From positions 53,487 to 117,486 of the forward strand of contig JAQXNX010000012.1 of assembly GCA_029098225.1 (NCBI GenBank): a stretch of DNA of 64,000 nt. The letters are read 5' to 3'. The position numbers and the translations under genes were made by a program. This stretch comes from Spirochaetales bacterium. Lineage in GTDB: Bacteria > Spirochaetota > Spirochaetia > Treponematales > Treponemataceae. Within the stretch, counting starts at the first letter, position 1. Each line of letters begins with the position of its first letter. A model generated the notes under the pieces. It was not told the origin of the DNA. It did not search any database and saw only the letters and a list, made by a program, of their open reading frames with translations. Of this stretch, positions 1 to 10,894 are shown one piece after another.

Positions 1-297
1 TCTATTGATGCTATAAAGGAATATGAATCTGTAATTTATAATTTTTCATATCAGCAGGAATTGTTATGTAACTGGCATCTTTTTAATACAGCAAATTTAT
101 GGATTGCTTTGAATCTTCAGGATTATTTTGATTATCCTTTAGCAATCAGTCCGTTTTTTAAGTTTGGGTTTAATTATGAAACAAAACAGAATACAGTTCT
201 GGGTTTAGATTTTACATTGAAATTTGTTGATATGTTTTTTAGCGCCGTATATTTAAATGAAGCAATTCTGAGGTTTTCGTTTAAGGTGGTTTTATGA
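1..297 (+). CDS. 3' end of a CDS truncated at the window edge; hypothetical, possibly outer-membrane/beta-rich protein
   Basis: Frame 1 is open from base 1 (SIDAIKEYESVIYNFSYQQELLCNW...) to the stop at 297; the ORF-track start at 61 is internal. Confidence 0.6.
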   Translation, partial: SIDAIKEYESVIYNFSYQQELLCNWHLFNTANLWIALNLQDYFDYPLAISPFFKFGFNYETKQNTVLGLDFTLKFVDMFFSAVYLNEAILRFSFKVVL

Positions 298-1163
298 TTT
301 CCAAAACTTTCAGATTATTTTTAGTTACACTTTTTCTTACCCTTGTGATTTCCTGTTATGGAAGCTGGAATTTTTTATATGAAGGGAACAATGTTGATGA
401 ACGAACAGAAAGCTTTAATATGCTAGATTCGTCAACCGATGATAATTTTTCTGCAGCGGGAATTTCTTCTCTAAACGGAAAATATACAGTTTTAATAATT
501 TCTGATACACATTTTGGCAATACAAAAAAAGAAATTAATTGTGCGCCACTTTTTAAATGGCTTGAACAATTAAGAGGTAAACCTGAATATCCCGTTTTTG
601 CTATTTGCCTTGGAGATGTAGTTGATTTGGGAAGACAGGAAGAATATGACTTGTATAATGCTTTTTGTAAAAAGCTCCAGAATGAATATGGAATCAGATT
701 AATTTTTAATTCTTGCGGGAATCATGATATTTATCAGGGGAACTGGGAAAACTGGAAGAAGAATTGTTATCCTTATAAATCATTTTACAAATTCAAAACT
801 TCTAAATTTTCCTGGTATTGTCTGGATACAGCTTCCGGAACTATTGGACTTAATCAGTATAGAATTCTTTCTGAAGAAATGAAAACTGATCCAAGTCCTA
901 AAGTTGTTTTTACACATTATCCGTTTGTGCGTTTTAACCGCGACACTTCTAACATGGCAGAAACAACAGAGCGTAATAAATTAATTTCTGAATTTGCAAA
1001 AAATAATGTAAAGTGTGTGCTTGGAGGTCATCTGCACACCAGTGCAATTGATAATCTTGGATTTATGAATTATATTATTCCGTCTTTTGGATACAGTGAA
1101 TCCTGGGGACTCTTGTACATTGATGAAGATTCAGAAACTATAAGCTTTGAATTTATTTCTTAA
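294..1163 (+). CDS. Calcineurin-like metallophosphoesterase, probable lipoprotein
   Basis: Signal peptide with lipobox-like LVISC; motifs SDTHFG, GDVVD, GNHD, GGHLH. Confidence 0.9.
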   Translation: MISKTFRLFLVTLFLTLVISCYGSWNFLYEGNNVDERTESFNMLDSSTDDNFSAAGISSLNGKYTVLIISDTHFGNTKKEINCAPLFKWLEQLRGKPEYPVFAICLGDVVDLGRQEEYDLYNAFCKKLQNEYGIRLIFNSCGNHDIYQGNWENWKKNCYPYKSFYKFKTSKFSWYCLDTASGTIGLNQYRILSEEMKTDPSPKVVFTHYPFVRFNRDTSNMAETTERNKLISEFAKNNVKCVLGGHLHTSAIDNLGFMNYIIPSFGYSESWGLLYIDEDSETISFEFIS

Positions 1164-3015
1164 TTTCCCATTCAACAGAAACGCTTCGTTCTTCTTTATG
1201 CGGAATTCTTTGATAAATAAGGCAATCTGCTTTATGAATAGAGACACCTTTTGTTCTTGTTACATAGCCTACAATTAAATCTGGATAAGCTGGATGACAG
1301 CATTGAGCAATATTATATAAAACATTTTTTTCGCCTTCTACAAGAACTCGTTTATTAATTCTTGGCTGAGCTTCGGCGGAATTTCTGTCTGAGTTTTTTG
1401 GTCGTTTTCTTCTTTTCCCGGTTTGAGTTCCTGGAACCCAGGCTTCTGCTGTTTGTCCCTGCAATGAATTTTCAGCTGCTGAACTACTTGTTGCGGCTAC
1501 TCCGGTTGCAGCTCCTGCAGCCTGATTAAAGATAATTCTTTCGCTGAATGTCGGATCATTTTTAATAAGCCAGGAATGGATTCTCTGGTGAGCTTTACTT
1601 GTTTTAACAATATTCAACTGATTTTCTGTAGGATGAGCCTGAGGATTTGTAATAATTTCTATTATCTGAGTATTTTGAAGCGGCTTAGAAAGTGGAATGA
1701 TTTTTCCATCGGCTTTTGCAGCTATTATCTGTTCACCAATAGAAGAGTGAACTGCATAAGCAAAATCAATTGCAGTTGCTCCCATAGGAAGCTTTTTTAC
1801 ATCGCCTTTTGGAGTGAATACATAAATTTCATCACCTAAAAATTCATTTTTAAGTGTTTCAAAATTATTTCCTTCTGTGAGCTTTTCTTTTAAATTCTGA
1901 AGCTTGTTATAAATCTCAAGACGGTCTTCTTCTACAAGTTCACGCGAAGTCCCTTTTTTATAAAGCCAGTGTGAAGCAATTCCATGCTCAGCCATATTAT
2001 GCATCTGGTAAGTTCTTATTTGAATCTCAAGAGGTTTTCCTTCGCACATAACCGTCGTATGCAGAGACTGATAGCCATTAGATTTTGGCATTGCAATATA
2101 ATCTTTAAATCTGCCATCCAAAGGCTTCCATAGTCCATGAACTATTCCAATTAATGTATAACATTCCGAAGGTGTATTACATAAAATTCTTAGCGCAAGT
2201 AAATCAAAAAGCTCGCCGGCTTCTTTATTTCTTTTTTTCATCTTTTGATAAATTGAATAAAAGTGTTTTGCCCGGCTTTGAATTTCAACTTTTATACCAA
2301 GTTTTTCTGCAGATTTATAAATGCTGTTTACGGCTTTATCAAGGTAATTTGCCCGTTCATCTTTTTTTTGTGCAACAATTGCTTTTATTTGTAAGAAAAC
2401 CTGCGGATTAATATATTTTAAGCTTAAATCTTCAAATTCATTTTTTTCTGTCTGCATTCCAAGACGGTCTGCAAGCGGAGCCCAAATTTCTATAGCACTT
2501 GAAGCAATGGCATGCTGTTCTTCTTTTGTAAAACTTTTTATATTTCTTATTCTGTCCAAACGGTCTGCAAGAGTAATTAAAATAATTCTTGCATCATCGC
2601 ACATTGCAAAAAGCATATTTCTTATTGCATCTGATTGCTGAAGAGTTTTTGTATTAATTGGAAGATTAAGAATTTTATTTGTAGTTGCAATTATGTTTGC
2701 AACATTTTCTCCATAGTCCATTTTTATCTGTTCAGGAGTAATATTAAAATCATTAATAGAGTGTAGTAGGGCACAGATTATTGTATCGCTGTCCAAACGG
2801 TTTTGAGAAAGAATGAAAGCTACACGCAATGGATGAAGATAGTAAGGTTTTCCGCCTTCTCTAAAAAGTCCTTTTGATTTTTCTACAAGAAAGTTCCAGG
2901 CTTTTTTTATCTGAACTGTTTCTTCATCCGAAAAATAATCACTTTTTGAGAAAAACTCGTTTATTAATTGTTCAGGCTCTCTGATGTCTGATTCAAAAAC
3001 GCTCTCTGTACTCAT
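1153..3015 (-). CDS. RelA/SpoT family (p)ppGpp synthetase/hydrolase
   Basis: HD-like N-terminus, synthetase motifs (YIAMPKSNGYQSLHTTV, EIQIRT), TGS domain (VFTPKGDVKKLPMGATAIDFAYAVHS). Confidence 0.95.
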   Translation of the reverse strand: MSTESVFESDIREPEQLINEFFSKSDYFSDEETVQIKKAWNFLVEKSKGLFREGGKPYYLHPLRVAFILSQNRLDSDTIICALLHSINDFNITPEQIKMDYGENVANIIATTNKILNLPINTKTLQQSDAIRNMLFAMCDDARIILITLADRLDRIRNIKSFTKEEQHAIASSAIEIWAPLADRLGMQTEKNEFEDLSLKYINPQVFLQIKAIVAQKKDERANYLDKAVNSIYKSAEKLGIKVEIQSRAKHFYSIYQKMKKRNKEAGELFDLLALRILCNTPSECYTLIGIVHGLWKPLDGRFKDYIAMPKSNGYQSLHTTVMCEGKPLEIQIRTYQMHNMAEHGIASHWLYKKGTSRELVEEDRLEIYNKLQNLKEKLTEGNNFETLKNEFLGDEIYVFTPKGDVKKLPMGATAIDFAYAVHSSIGEQIIAAKADGKIIPLSKPLQNTQIIEIITNPQAHPTENQLNIVKTSKAHQRIHSWLIKNDPTFSERIIFNQAAGAATGVAATSSSAAENSLQGQTAEAWVPGTQTGKRRKRPKNSDRNSAEAQPRINKRVLVEGEKNVLYNIAQCCHPAYPDLIVGYVTRTKGVSIHKADCLIYQRIPHKEERSVSVEWEIKK

Positions 3016-3037
3016 TAAAAAGAAAATAACAGAATTT

Positions 3038-3970
3038 TCAGTTCATTTCAACAACGCGGAGCTGACCTTCAAAATCCTTGTGAATTTTTGTTTTAAAATT
3101 ATAGCGTTCAGCTATTCCGGCTGCTTCAGTTGCATTATATTCGCCGGTTTCCATAAGAACTGTTCCAAGCGGAGATAAATGTTCTTTTATTTGCGGAATT
3201 AAATTTCTGATTATTTCAAGTCCGTCATTACAGTCAGCTTTTTCGCCTGTAATTGTTACATCTCCATCAAGTGCAAGTCTTGGTTCATTTCTTCCATCTA
3301 GTAATAGTTCATTTACCATAGAGTGTGGAATATATGGAGGATTTGTTAAAATCATATCGAATTTATAGGGAATTGCATCGAATAAATTTGTCTGTATAAA
3401 AGAAACTTTTGAGTGAATTAATTTTGATTGATCCTTTAAAAGGTTCGCAGCATTTATTTTTGCAATTTCAAGAGCTTTTAAAGAAATATCTGCAAGAATG
3501 AATTTTGGAAAAATTTCCTGGGGAATATGAAACTTTTCTATAAGATTTTTTATAACGCTTAATGCAATACAGCCGCTTCCTGTACACATATCACAGATTG
3601 TTAAAATTGAATTTTTTTTTGATTCAATTTTTTCTGCAATAAGATTTAATGCATGTTCTACAAGAATTTCTGTGTCTGGTTTTGGAATAAGAACATCCGG
3701 CGTTACATAAAAATCGTAGCCATAAAATTCTTTATGATTTGTAATATAGGCGACTGGTAATCCTTTTTTTCTTTTTTCAAGAGCTTCATTAAGTAAAGAA
3801 ATTTTTTCCTGAGGAATTTCCTGATTTTGAGAAAGAAGAAGCTGAGTTTTGTTCAGATTCAAAAAATATGATAAAAATACTTCTACATCAAGCTCGGGCG
3901 AAAGAGAACAGATCCTTCCTTCACCCTTTAATTCCCTTATAGCAGAAAATTTAAACTCTTTAATTGTCAT
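3038..3970 (-). CDS. prmC: Peptide chain release factor N5-glutamine methyltransferase
   Basis: CTGSGCIAL SAM motif and the NPPYIP motif typical of PrmC/HemK. Confidence 0.93.
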   Translation of the reverse strand: MTIKEFKFSAIRELKGEGRICSLSPELDVEVFLSYFLNLNKTQLLLSQNQEIPQEKISLLNEALEKRKKGLPVAYITNHKEFYGYDFYVTPDVLIPKPDTEILVEHALNLIAEKIESKKNSILTICDMCTGSGCIALSVIKNLIEKFHIPQEIFPKFILADISLKALEIAKINAANLLKDQSKLIHSKVSFIQTNLFDAIPYKFDMILTNPPYIPHSMVNELLLDGRNEPRLALDGDVTITGEKADCNDGLEIIRNLIPQIKEHLSPLGTVLMETGEYNATEAAGIAERYNFKTKIHKDFEGQLRVVEMN

Positions 3971-3998
3971 AAAAAATCTGGTCGATATACTTTTGATT

Positions 3999-5816
3999 TT
4001 ATTTAACCGTTGTAAAGCCGTTAATCATATCAGAAACTTTGCTTGTTGCATCAAGGCTTCTGTCTGATGCCGAAACTGCAGCTTCTGCGGTATTGCGCAT
4101 TTCATCCATATTTTCATTTACCCGGCTTGATTTTTGATAAGTAGTATCTGCAAGATTTTTAAGATTTTGAATTCCAGAGAATACTTTCTGACTTTCATCT
4201 TTCATTTGACCTGAAGAACTTGTAATGTCTTTTGTTGTTCCTTTTAAGGTTGTCATTGTAGAAAGAATATTATCGGCGCCGTTTCTTTCTTCATCCATAC
4301 CGCTTTGAACTTCTCTGATAAGTTGTTCAAGCTTTGTAATTCTTTCTCCAACAGAAGCAAATGTCTGCGAAGACTTATTAGAAGAATTTACAATTCCTCC
4401 AATTGAATCTGTAATATTTGACAAAAGGCTGGAAATTGAATCAGATTGTTTTGCAGAAGTTTCTGCAAGCGCTCTGATTTCTCCTGCAACTACTGCAAAA
4501 CCTTTTCCTGCTTCACCGGCATGAGCTGCTTCTATGGCTGCGTTCATGGCGAGAAGGTTTGTTTGCTTTGCAATAGCAGAAATTGCTGAGTTTGCTGTCA
4601 TAAGGTGTTCACTCTGCTGGGCAATGCTGTCTATTTGTGAGGTTACGCTTGACTGCTGTCTTTGACCATCTTCGGCTTCTTTTACAAGTGTATTATATTC
4701 TTCAATGATAATATTTACGTTGCGATCGACTGCGCGGATATTTGCAGAAATCTGTTCAATAGCAGTTGATGAATGTTCAATGGCTTCTGCCTGTTCTGCG
4801 AGTTTTCTATCAAGATTTTGAATTTCGTTTTCTACAGATTCCATTCCATTAGTAATATGTTCAACCTGCAGTGCCTGATCTGAAATATTTTGTGCAATTT
4901 CTGAAACGTTATTTGCTGCAGTTGTGAGTGCTCCAATATGATTTCCCATTTTAGAAGAAAGCTCGGTTCCTGTTTCGTTTAATATTCCAGTTTCGCCCTG
5001 AAGCTTTATTACAAGATTATTTAAGCTACCAATTACACCGTTACAATTTTTTGCAAGGGTAGAAAGTTCATTTTTCCCATGTTCAGGAATTTTATGCGTT
5101 AAATCTGCTTTTCCATTTGCTATGTCTTCCATGGCCGAAGAAATAACTTTCATCGTTCCAAAGATTTGTGAAGTGAATAAAATAATTAAAAGAATTCCAA
5201 CAACAAGACATATTAAACTGATTATAATAATGTGAGAAATTCGTCTTTTAAGCATGGAAAGAATTGTACCGACATTAAAATCAATTCCAATCATTCCTAC
5301 AACCTGGCCTTTGGAATTTTTAATGGCCTTATAAGTAGAAATTACATATCCCCATTCTTCCTGCTTTTCCAAACCTGAACATGCAACTCCACCTGTTTCC
5401 ATTACTTCAAGCGGTGCTGAACCATAGTCTGCAATATCTTCTTCAGTTCCACATGGAGAAAAATTTTCTTCATCGCTAGGATCGCAGGAACCATCGATTA
5501 CATAGCGGAAAAGGGTTCCGTTAATTCTTTGCATTGTATAAAGATACTGACAGTTAACTGTCTTTTTTATATCAAGAAGCGCAAGCCTTGTGCTTTCATA
5601 GAAGGGATCATTTTCATCAAGTGTTTTAGAAAAGCGTTCAAATTCATCTCCGTCTATAACAGTTGCAGCTTTTTCTACAACCGGAAATCCCTGTTCTGTA
5701 GAAAGTGCAACTCCGGTATTTATAATGCTTATGGCAGAAAAAACTCCCAGAACCGTACATGAGATTAAAATAAAAAGCCCAAAGAAAATTATAAAACGAG
5801 ATCGCAATGAATGCAT
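3999..5816 (-). CDS. Methyl-accepting chemotaxis protein
   Basis: Two TM segments, HAMP-like region, signalling hairpin [38 protein letters not shown]. Confidence 0.95.
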   Translation of the reverse strand: MHSLRSRFIIFFGLFILISCTVLGVFSAISIINTGVALSTEQGFPVVEKAATVIDGDEFERFSKTLDENDPFYESTRLALLDIKKTVNCQYLYTMQRINGTLFRYVIDGSCDPSDEENFSPCGTEEDIADYGSAPLEVMETGGVACSGLEKQEEWGYVISTYKAIKNSKGQVVGMIGIDFNVGTILSMLKRRISHIIIISLICLVVGILLIILFTSQIFGTMKVISSAMEDIANGKADLTHKIPEHGKNELSTLAKNCNGVIGSLNNLVIKLQGETGILNETGTELSSKMGNHIGALTTAANNVSEIAQNISDQALQVEHITNGMESVENEIQNLDRKLAEQAEAIEHSSTAIEQISANIRAVDRNVNIIIEEYNTLVKEAEDGQRQQSSVTSQIDSIAQQSEHLMTANSAISAIAKQTNLLAMNAAIEAAHAGEAGKGFAVVAGEIRALAETSAKQSDSISSLLSNITDSIGGIVNSSNKSSQTFASVGERITKLEQLIREVQSGMDEERNGADNILSTMTTLKGTTKDITSSSGQMKDESQKVFSGIQNLKNLADTTYQKSSRVNENMDEMRNTAEAAVSASDRSLDATSKVSDMINGFTTVK

Positions 5817-5885
5817 ATGTCCTCCGAATAACTTCTCTATATTATAAATTCTTTTCTAGTATTTTACAAATTATTTTTATGTATA

Positions 5886-5918
5886 AAAAAAGCATTCTGC
5901 AAAAAACAGAATGCTTTT
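5886..5918. terminator. Bidirectional-looking intrinsic terminator hairpin
   Basis: AAAAGCATTCTG-caaaaaa-CAGAATGCTTTT. Confidence 0.6.
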
Positions 5919-5940
5919 CGTTACGAAACTATTGGGCCAT
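5917..5940. repeat. 24-bp direct repeat, copy 1 (ends with bases matching the tRNA 3' terminus)
   Basis: TTCGTTACGAAACTATTGGGCCAT, identical to 5996-6019. Confidence 0.9.
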
Positions 5941-5995
5941 ACGCCGCATACGCGTCGTTTGGCCTGGAGAAAGTGATTTTCGTATAGTTTCTCAC

Positions 5996-6011
5996 TTCGT
6001 TACGAAACTAT

Positions 6012-6019
<8 letters not shown>
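5996..6019. repeat. 24-bp direct repeat, copy 2 (overlaps the tRNA 3' end)
   Basis: TTCGTTACGAAACTATTGGGCCAT, identical to 5917-5940. Confidence 0.9.
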
Positions 6020-6084
<65 letters not shown>

Positions 6085-6165
6085 GAATTTATTTTTTGAA
6101 TATAACAGAATCTAAAAAAAAAATCAACTCTTGAAATATGGCAAAAATCTACTATAATTATAAAG

Positions 6166-8241
6166 ATGTGCCGTACTAAAAGGCTTGTTCCTGTTTTTGT
6201 TTTTTTAATTTCATTATTATTTTCATCATGCCGGGATATAGATGCTGAATATAAAATTTCTATGGATGATACTTTTTACTGGGCTTTATGTAATGAAGAA
6301 AGTACTATAGAAGATGCTCCTTTTGCAATTTATAACCATCTGGAAAACATGGAATATCATAATCTTGAAAATCTTTTTGGAAACGAAGGTCAGTATATCT
6401 GGCTTAGGGCTAGATTTAAAATTCCTGATGAATTAAAAGATCAGAATTTATCTATGGTAATTCCGTATTTGCATTTTGCAGATGAGCTGTATTTAAATAA
6501 CCATTTTATAGATTCTTACGGATTTATGGGTGAACAAATTCAGGACGCCGGTTATAAAGCTCAGATTTTTGATTTTCCAAAAGAATTTTTAAATCAGGAA
6601 GAAATTAATACAATTTTTATAAAAGTTCTTGTTTTGGGAAAAGCCACAATTTCTGATAAAATTTACATTACAACCCGTGACGAAGGCTGGGCGTATTCAG
6701 ATATAAGAAGTTTCTGGCAGAGCCTTTTTTATATGCTTTTTGAAGGCGCTTTATTTGCCTCTATGGTTGTATTTATACTTTTCTTTATTACTAATACAAA
6801 AGAAAAAGGTTATTTGTATTTTTCTTTATTATGTTTTTGTTCTATCATCTTCTTTTCTAATTTCTTTTTAAATGATTTGCCATTTGTTGGTTTTCATGGC
6901 GGAATTTCGTTTTTGACTTCTATAAAAATTGTTCGTGGATACAGTTTTTATGGAATGGTTTATTTCTTTGTATATTTTGTTTTTGCTTTTATGAAATTAA
7001 AGCATCGCATTATAGAACAGATTTTACGTCATGTTTCTTTAGTTATTTGTATTATTTTAACAGCAACTGCAAAAGATTATGTTGCTTTAATGAAGGTTTG
7101 TCCTTATATCGTCATCCTTTTGGGAATAGATGTTTTATTGACAGTCTGCTACATAATAATTAAAGCTTTCAGTCCTTATGCTCATGAAAGAAAATATGCT
7201 TTTTTGCTTTTAATAACCTTAAGTCCGTTATTTCTTTCCTTTACAATAGATGCAGTTGTAAAGCTGGGTTTAGATGATATGCAGACTTTTTATTTTTCTT
7301 TAGTTGGATATCAGTTTTCTATTCTTTCTATTTTTGTATATTTTTGTGTTAATTATCGTAAAGCATCTGCTCGCCTTGAATATCTTAATACTGAACTTGA
7401 AAACGAAGTGATGATTCAAACAAAGCAGCTTACAAAAGCAAATGAAAGCCTGGAAAACGAAATTGCAACTACAAGAAACGATTTAAGGACAGCAGCAGTT
7501 GTTCAAAAAAAATTATTTCATCTTCCAGAAGTTCAGATTGAACACTGGGATATAGCAGTAAGTTATGAACCATATTCAATTGTTTCTGGAGATTTATTTA
7601 ATTTTTATAATGTAAACGATACTCTTTATGGAGTTTCTATTTTTGATACTTCGGGACATGGGGTTGCAGCAAGTCTTGTAACAATGCTTGCCGAAAATGT
7701 TATTCAGCAGATTTTTAGCGAAGGATATTTATTTGGTGAAGATGTTGCAAATACTCTTAGTCGAATTAATGACAGGTTTATAGTTTCTAAAGGTGATATT
7801 GAAAATTATATGACAGGTTTGCTGCTCAATTTACGCGAATTTGAAGATAAAAAGGAATGTGTCGTTTCAATTGCAAATGCAGGACATCCATATCCTGAAT
7901 TATATATTGCTGCAGAAAACAGGGTAGAAGAAATTCTTCCGGAAATTGAAAATGCTGGAGTAGGGCCTGTTGGAATTGAAGGAATAGAAAGTCATTATTC
8001 AAGTATAGATTTTATTATGAAAGAAAACGATATTTTGCTTTTATTTACTGATGGTTTAACAGAAGCTGTAAATCCAAACAGGCTTGAATTTGGAAGAAAT
8101 AAAATAGAACAGATTTTAAAAGATAGTAAAGATGATGTGGCAGATGTTATATTAAAAAAGATAAAGCTGGCACAAAAGCTTCATATGGGAACAGCCCCTA
8201 TGGGTGATGATACAACAATTATTGTAATGAAAAGAAAATAA
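6166..8241 (+). CDS. 7TMR-DISM-type membrane sensor with C-terminal PP2C/SpoIIE-like phosphatase
   Basis: N-terminal lipobox-like signal, 7 TM block, then coiled coil and SpoIIE motifs (SGDLFNFY, DTSGHGVAASLVTML, FTDGLTEA, DDTTIIVMK). Confidence 0.88.
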   Translation: MCRTKRLVPVFVFLISLLFSSCRDIDAEYKISMDDTFYWALCNEESTIEDAPFAIYNHLENMEYHNLENLFGNEGQYIWLRARFKIPDELKDQNLSMVIPYLHFADELYLNNHFIDSYGFMGEQIQDAGYKAQIFDFPKEFLNQEEINTIFIKVLVLGKATISDKIYITTRDEGWAYSDIRSFWQSLFYMLFEGALFASMVVFILFFITNTKEKGYLYFSLLCFCSIIFFSNFFLNDLPFVGFHGGISFLTSIKIVRGYSFYGMVYFFVYFVFAFMKLKHRIIEQILRHVSLVICIILTATAKDYVALMKVCPYIVILLGIDVLLTVCYIIIKAFSPYAHERKYAFLLLITLSPLFLSFTIDAVVKLGLDDMQTFYFSLVGYQFSILSIFVYFCVNYRKASARLEYLNTELENEVMIQTKQLTKANESLENEIATTRNDLRTAAVVQKKLFHLPEVQIEHWDIAVSYEPYSIVSGDLFNFYNVNDTLYGVSIFDTSGHGVAASLVTMLAENVIQQIFSEGYLFGEDVANTLSRINDRFIVSKGDIENYMTGLLLNLREFEDKKECVVSIANAGHPYPELYIAAENRVEEILPEIENAGVGPVGIEGIESHYSSIDFIMKENDILLLFTDGLTEAVNPNRLEFGRNKIEQILKDSKDDVADVILKKIKLAQKLHMGTAPMGDDTTIIVMKRK

Positions 8242-8253
8242 TATAATTTATGA

Positions 8254-8396
8254 GCATTTTTTGCGAAGCAAAAAATGCGTAAATAAACAAATAGCGTTTA
8301 AGCTATTTGTTTATTATGCCTGCAAAGCAGTTAGTCGCACGCTTACGCGTGCGTCGGTGTCAAAGGCAACTTACCGAGTTTGCTGCGCAAAACTCG
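8254..8396. repeat. Cluster of four successive stem-loops between convergent genes
   Basis: GCATTTTTTGC/GCAAAAAATGC; AATAAACAAATAGC/GCTATTTGTTTATT; CGCACGC/GCGTGCG; CGAGTTT/AAACTCG. Confidence 0.8.
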
Positions 8397-8405
8397 CGTT
8401 GAGTT

Positions 8406-9437
8406 CTAGGCTTGAAGAGCTGTAACAGCCACAGTGGCTACTATATCATCTACATTACAGCCGCGGCTCAAATCGTTGAGAGGCTTTGCAAAGCCCTGGC
8501 AAACAGGACCAATTGCCATCCAGCCGCCCATTCGCTGGCAAATCTTGTAACCAATGTTACCTGCATTAATGTTAGGGAAGATAAAGGTGTTAGCGTGACC
8601 AGCAACCTTGCTTCCCGGAGCCTTGAGTTCACCAACTTCCGGAGCAACTGCTGCATCGAACTGGAATTCACCGTCGAGAGCCAGGTCTGGAGCTGCAGCC
8701 TTTGCAAGCTCTGTAGCCTTCTGAACTTTTGTTACTGTGTCATAGAATTTTGCGTCATTTCCAGAGCCCTTTGTAGAGAAAGAAAGCATTGCAACGCGTG
8801 GTTCAATTCCAGCAATCTTCTTTGCTGTGTCAGCAGAAGCTACAGCGATGTCTGCAAGCTCTTCTGCAGAAGGTTCAATATTGATAGCGCAGTCACCGAA
8901 TACTGCAACTCCTTCTGGAACGTACTTGTTTCCGCCTTCCGGAGCAACCATGATAAAGCAGCTTGAAACTGTTTTAAAGCCAGGTGCAGTCTTGATAACC
9001 TGAAGGCCAGGGCGAAGTGTGTTTGCTGTTGAGTGGCATGCACCGCTTACAAAACCGTCAGCATCGCCAGCCTTAAGAATAAGAGCGCCATACATTGTAT
9101 GGTCCTTAAGAATTGCAGCTTTTGCAGCAGCAACATCTGCATATTCAGGGGCACCAGTTTTCTTGTTGATTTTTCCTTCGCGGGCTTTAAAAAGAAGTTC
9201 TGCGTACTTATCTGCATTTGCATCTTTTGCAGGATCTACAATTGTAACTCCGCTCAAGTCTGCATTGCTTCCGCTTGCCTTAATATCCTCATCGCTTCCA
9301 ATCAAAATAATTTTTGCGATTCCATCTTTTACAATTTTAGAAGCTGCCTCTACAACACGTTTGTCTTCGCCTTCACAAAGAACAATAGTTTTATTTGCAG
9401 CCTTTGCTTTATTAAGCAAATTTTCTACAAAAGTCAT
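8406..9437 (-). CDS. pta: Phosphate acetyltransferase
   Basis: PTA_PTB family throughout (VLCEGEDKRVVEAA, FPNINAGNIGYKICQRMGG, AIGPVCQGFAKPLNDLSRG). Start moved to the internal ATG preceded by GGAGG. Confidence 0.95.
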   Translation of the reverse strand: MTFVENLLNKAKAANKTIVLCEGEDKRVVEAASKIVKDGIAKIILIGSDEDIKASGSNADLSGVTIVDPAKDANADKYAELLFKAREGKINKKTGAPEYADVAAAKAAILKDHTMYGALILKAGDADGFVSGACHSTANTLRPGLQVIKTAPGFKTVSSCFIMVAPEGGNKYVPEGVAVFGDCAINIEPSAEELADIAVASADTAKKIAGIEPRVAMLSFSTKGSGNDAKFYDTVTKVQKATELAKAAAPDLALDGEFQFDAAVAPEVGELKAPGSKVAGHANTFIFPNINAGNIGYKICQRMGGWMAIGPVCQGFAKPLNDLSRGCNVDDIVATVAVTALQA

Positions 9438-9513
9438 ATATAACCTCCGCAATAGTATGAATTTTTGTGTAGACTTTATAATATATTAAATTTAAAGGTT
9501 TCTCAAGAAAAAA

Positions 9514-9541
9514 AACTGGCGTAAGTCTTGTCTTACGCCAG
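9514..9541. terminator. Intrinsic terminator-like hairpin
   Basis: CTGGCGTAAG-tcttgt-CTTACGCCAG flanked by an A-run. Confidence 0.6.
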
Positions 9542-9614
9542 TAAAGTTCAATTTACAAAAAATAGGAGATGTTTTTTATGACTGCACAAAATTTTTGTGC
9601 AGCTGAACTTTTTC

Positions 9615-10892
9615 TTATTTAGCTGTCTTCTTCTTTTTAGAAACTACATCAAAGATTACAGCAGCGAGGAGGACTAAGCCTTTTACGGCTTTCTGCCAGT
9701 TCTGGTCTACACCAAGAATTGACATACCATTATTCAATACACCCATGAATACAGCTCCGACTACAGCTCCAGATACTGTACCAGTTCCACCATATGCTGA
9801 TGCACCACCTATGAAGCAGGAAGCAATAGCATCCATTTCATAGTTCTGTCCACCAGTTGGCTGTGCTGAGTCCAAACGAGCAATTGTTACAAGAGCAGCA
9901 ACTGCTGAAATGAAACCCATGTTTGTATATGCAAAGAACATTACTTTTTTAGTATCAACACCAGAAAGACGAGCAGCTTTTTCGTTACCACCGATTGCAT
10001 AAAGATAACGGCCAGGAACTGTATTCTGTGTAAAGTAAGAATAAATAGCAATTATTAATCCAAGAAGAATAAGAATTACAGGAAGACCACGGTCACAGGC
10101 AAGGAATGCTCCAAGTGCTAAAATTACTACAGAAAGAATGGTTAGTTTAATAGCAAATGAGTTCTTTGGAGGAACAGTGTAATTTTCCTTAATTTTCTTA
10201 TTTCGGCTGATAATTTCAAGTAAAATATAGAAAAGAATACATACAAATGTAATAATTAATGTTACAAGTAAAGTAAATTTATCTATATACATCTTTGAAT
10301 TGCCAGTTTTAATAACAATTTCTCCAAATTTTTCCGACATTTTTTCAGATGCAGGGATATAGCTTTCAAAAAGTCTAAGGTATTTCGGTGGGAAGTGTGA
10401 TATTGGTTTTCCCTGAAGTACGATGTTTGTAACACCGCGCCACAAAAGCATACCGGCAAGTGTCGTAATAAACGGCGGAACATGAATAAACGCAATAAAG
10501 AAACCATGGAAAGCACCAATTAAAGTTCCAAGAATGAGACACATGAGGACAGAGAACCAGATTGGAAGTCCAAGATTTACAACAAATACACCTGCAATTG
10601 CACCAACCAGAGCAACTACTGAACCGATAGACAAATCGATGTTACCACCAGTAAGAATACAAAGTAACATACCGGTTGCAAGAATTGCTACGTACGCATT
10701 CTGACGAATAATATTTGTAATATTTGCTGGTGTGAATAAAGATGTTTCATTATGTCTTACAATTCTAATAAGAATTTCAAACAAAACCATTACTCCAACC
10801 AGAATTACAAACATAGTTTTGCCCTTAAAAAAGGCTTTTAAGTTTTCTACAGTTTTTGATTCTGTATTTAAAGCTGTGCTAGTATCTTTCAT
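9615..10892 (-). CDS. Monosaccharide ABC transporter permease (XylH/GguB/MmsB-like)
   Basis: Multi-TM BPD_transp_2 permease; GGNIDLSIGSVVALVG and GGTGTVSGAVVGAVFMGVLNNGMSI signatures. Confidence 0.92.
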   Translation of the reverse strand: MKDTSTALNTESKTVENLKAFFKGKTMFVILVGVMVLFEILIRIVRHNETSLFTPANITNIIRQNAYVAILATGMLLCILTGGNIDLSIGSVVALVGAIAGVFVVNLGLPIWFSVLMCLILGTLIGAFHGFFIAFIHVPPFITTLAGMLLWRGVTNIVLQGKPISHFPPKYLRLFESYIPASEKMSEKFGEIVIKTGNSKMYIDKFTLLVTLIITFVCILFYILLEIISRNKKIKENYTVPPKNSFAIKLTILSVVILALGAFLACDRGLPVILILLGLIIAIYSYFTQNTVPGRYLYAIGGNEKAARLSGVDTKKVMFFAYTNMGFISAVAALVTIARLDSAQPTGGQNYEMDAIASCFIGGASAYGGTGTVSGAVVGAVFMGVLNNGMSILGVDQNWQKAVKGLVLLAAVIFDVVSKKKKTAK

Positions 10893-10894
10893 TT

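Noticed and set aside
8412-9489. Several plus- and minus-strand ORFs overlapping pta
   Set aside because: Shadow ORFs of a highly conserved gene.
9572-9612. CTGCACAAAA/TTTTGTGCAG palindrome near the end of the permease gene
   Set aside because: Looks like a second ordinary terminator-type stem beside the 9514-9541 hairpin; no sign of anything more.
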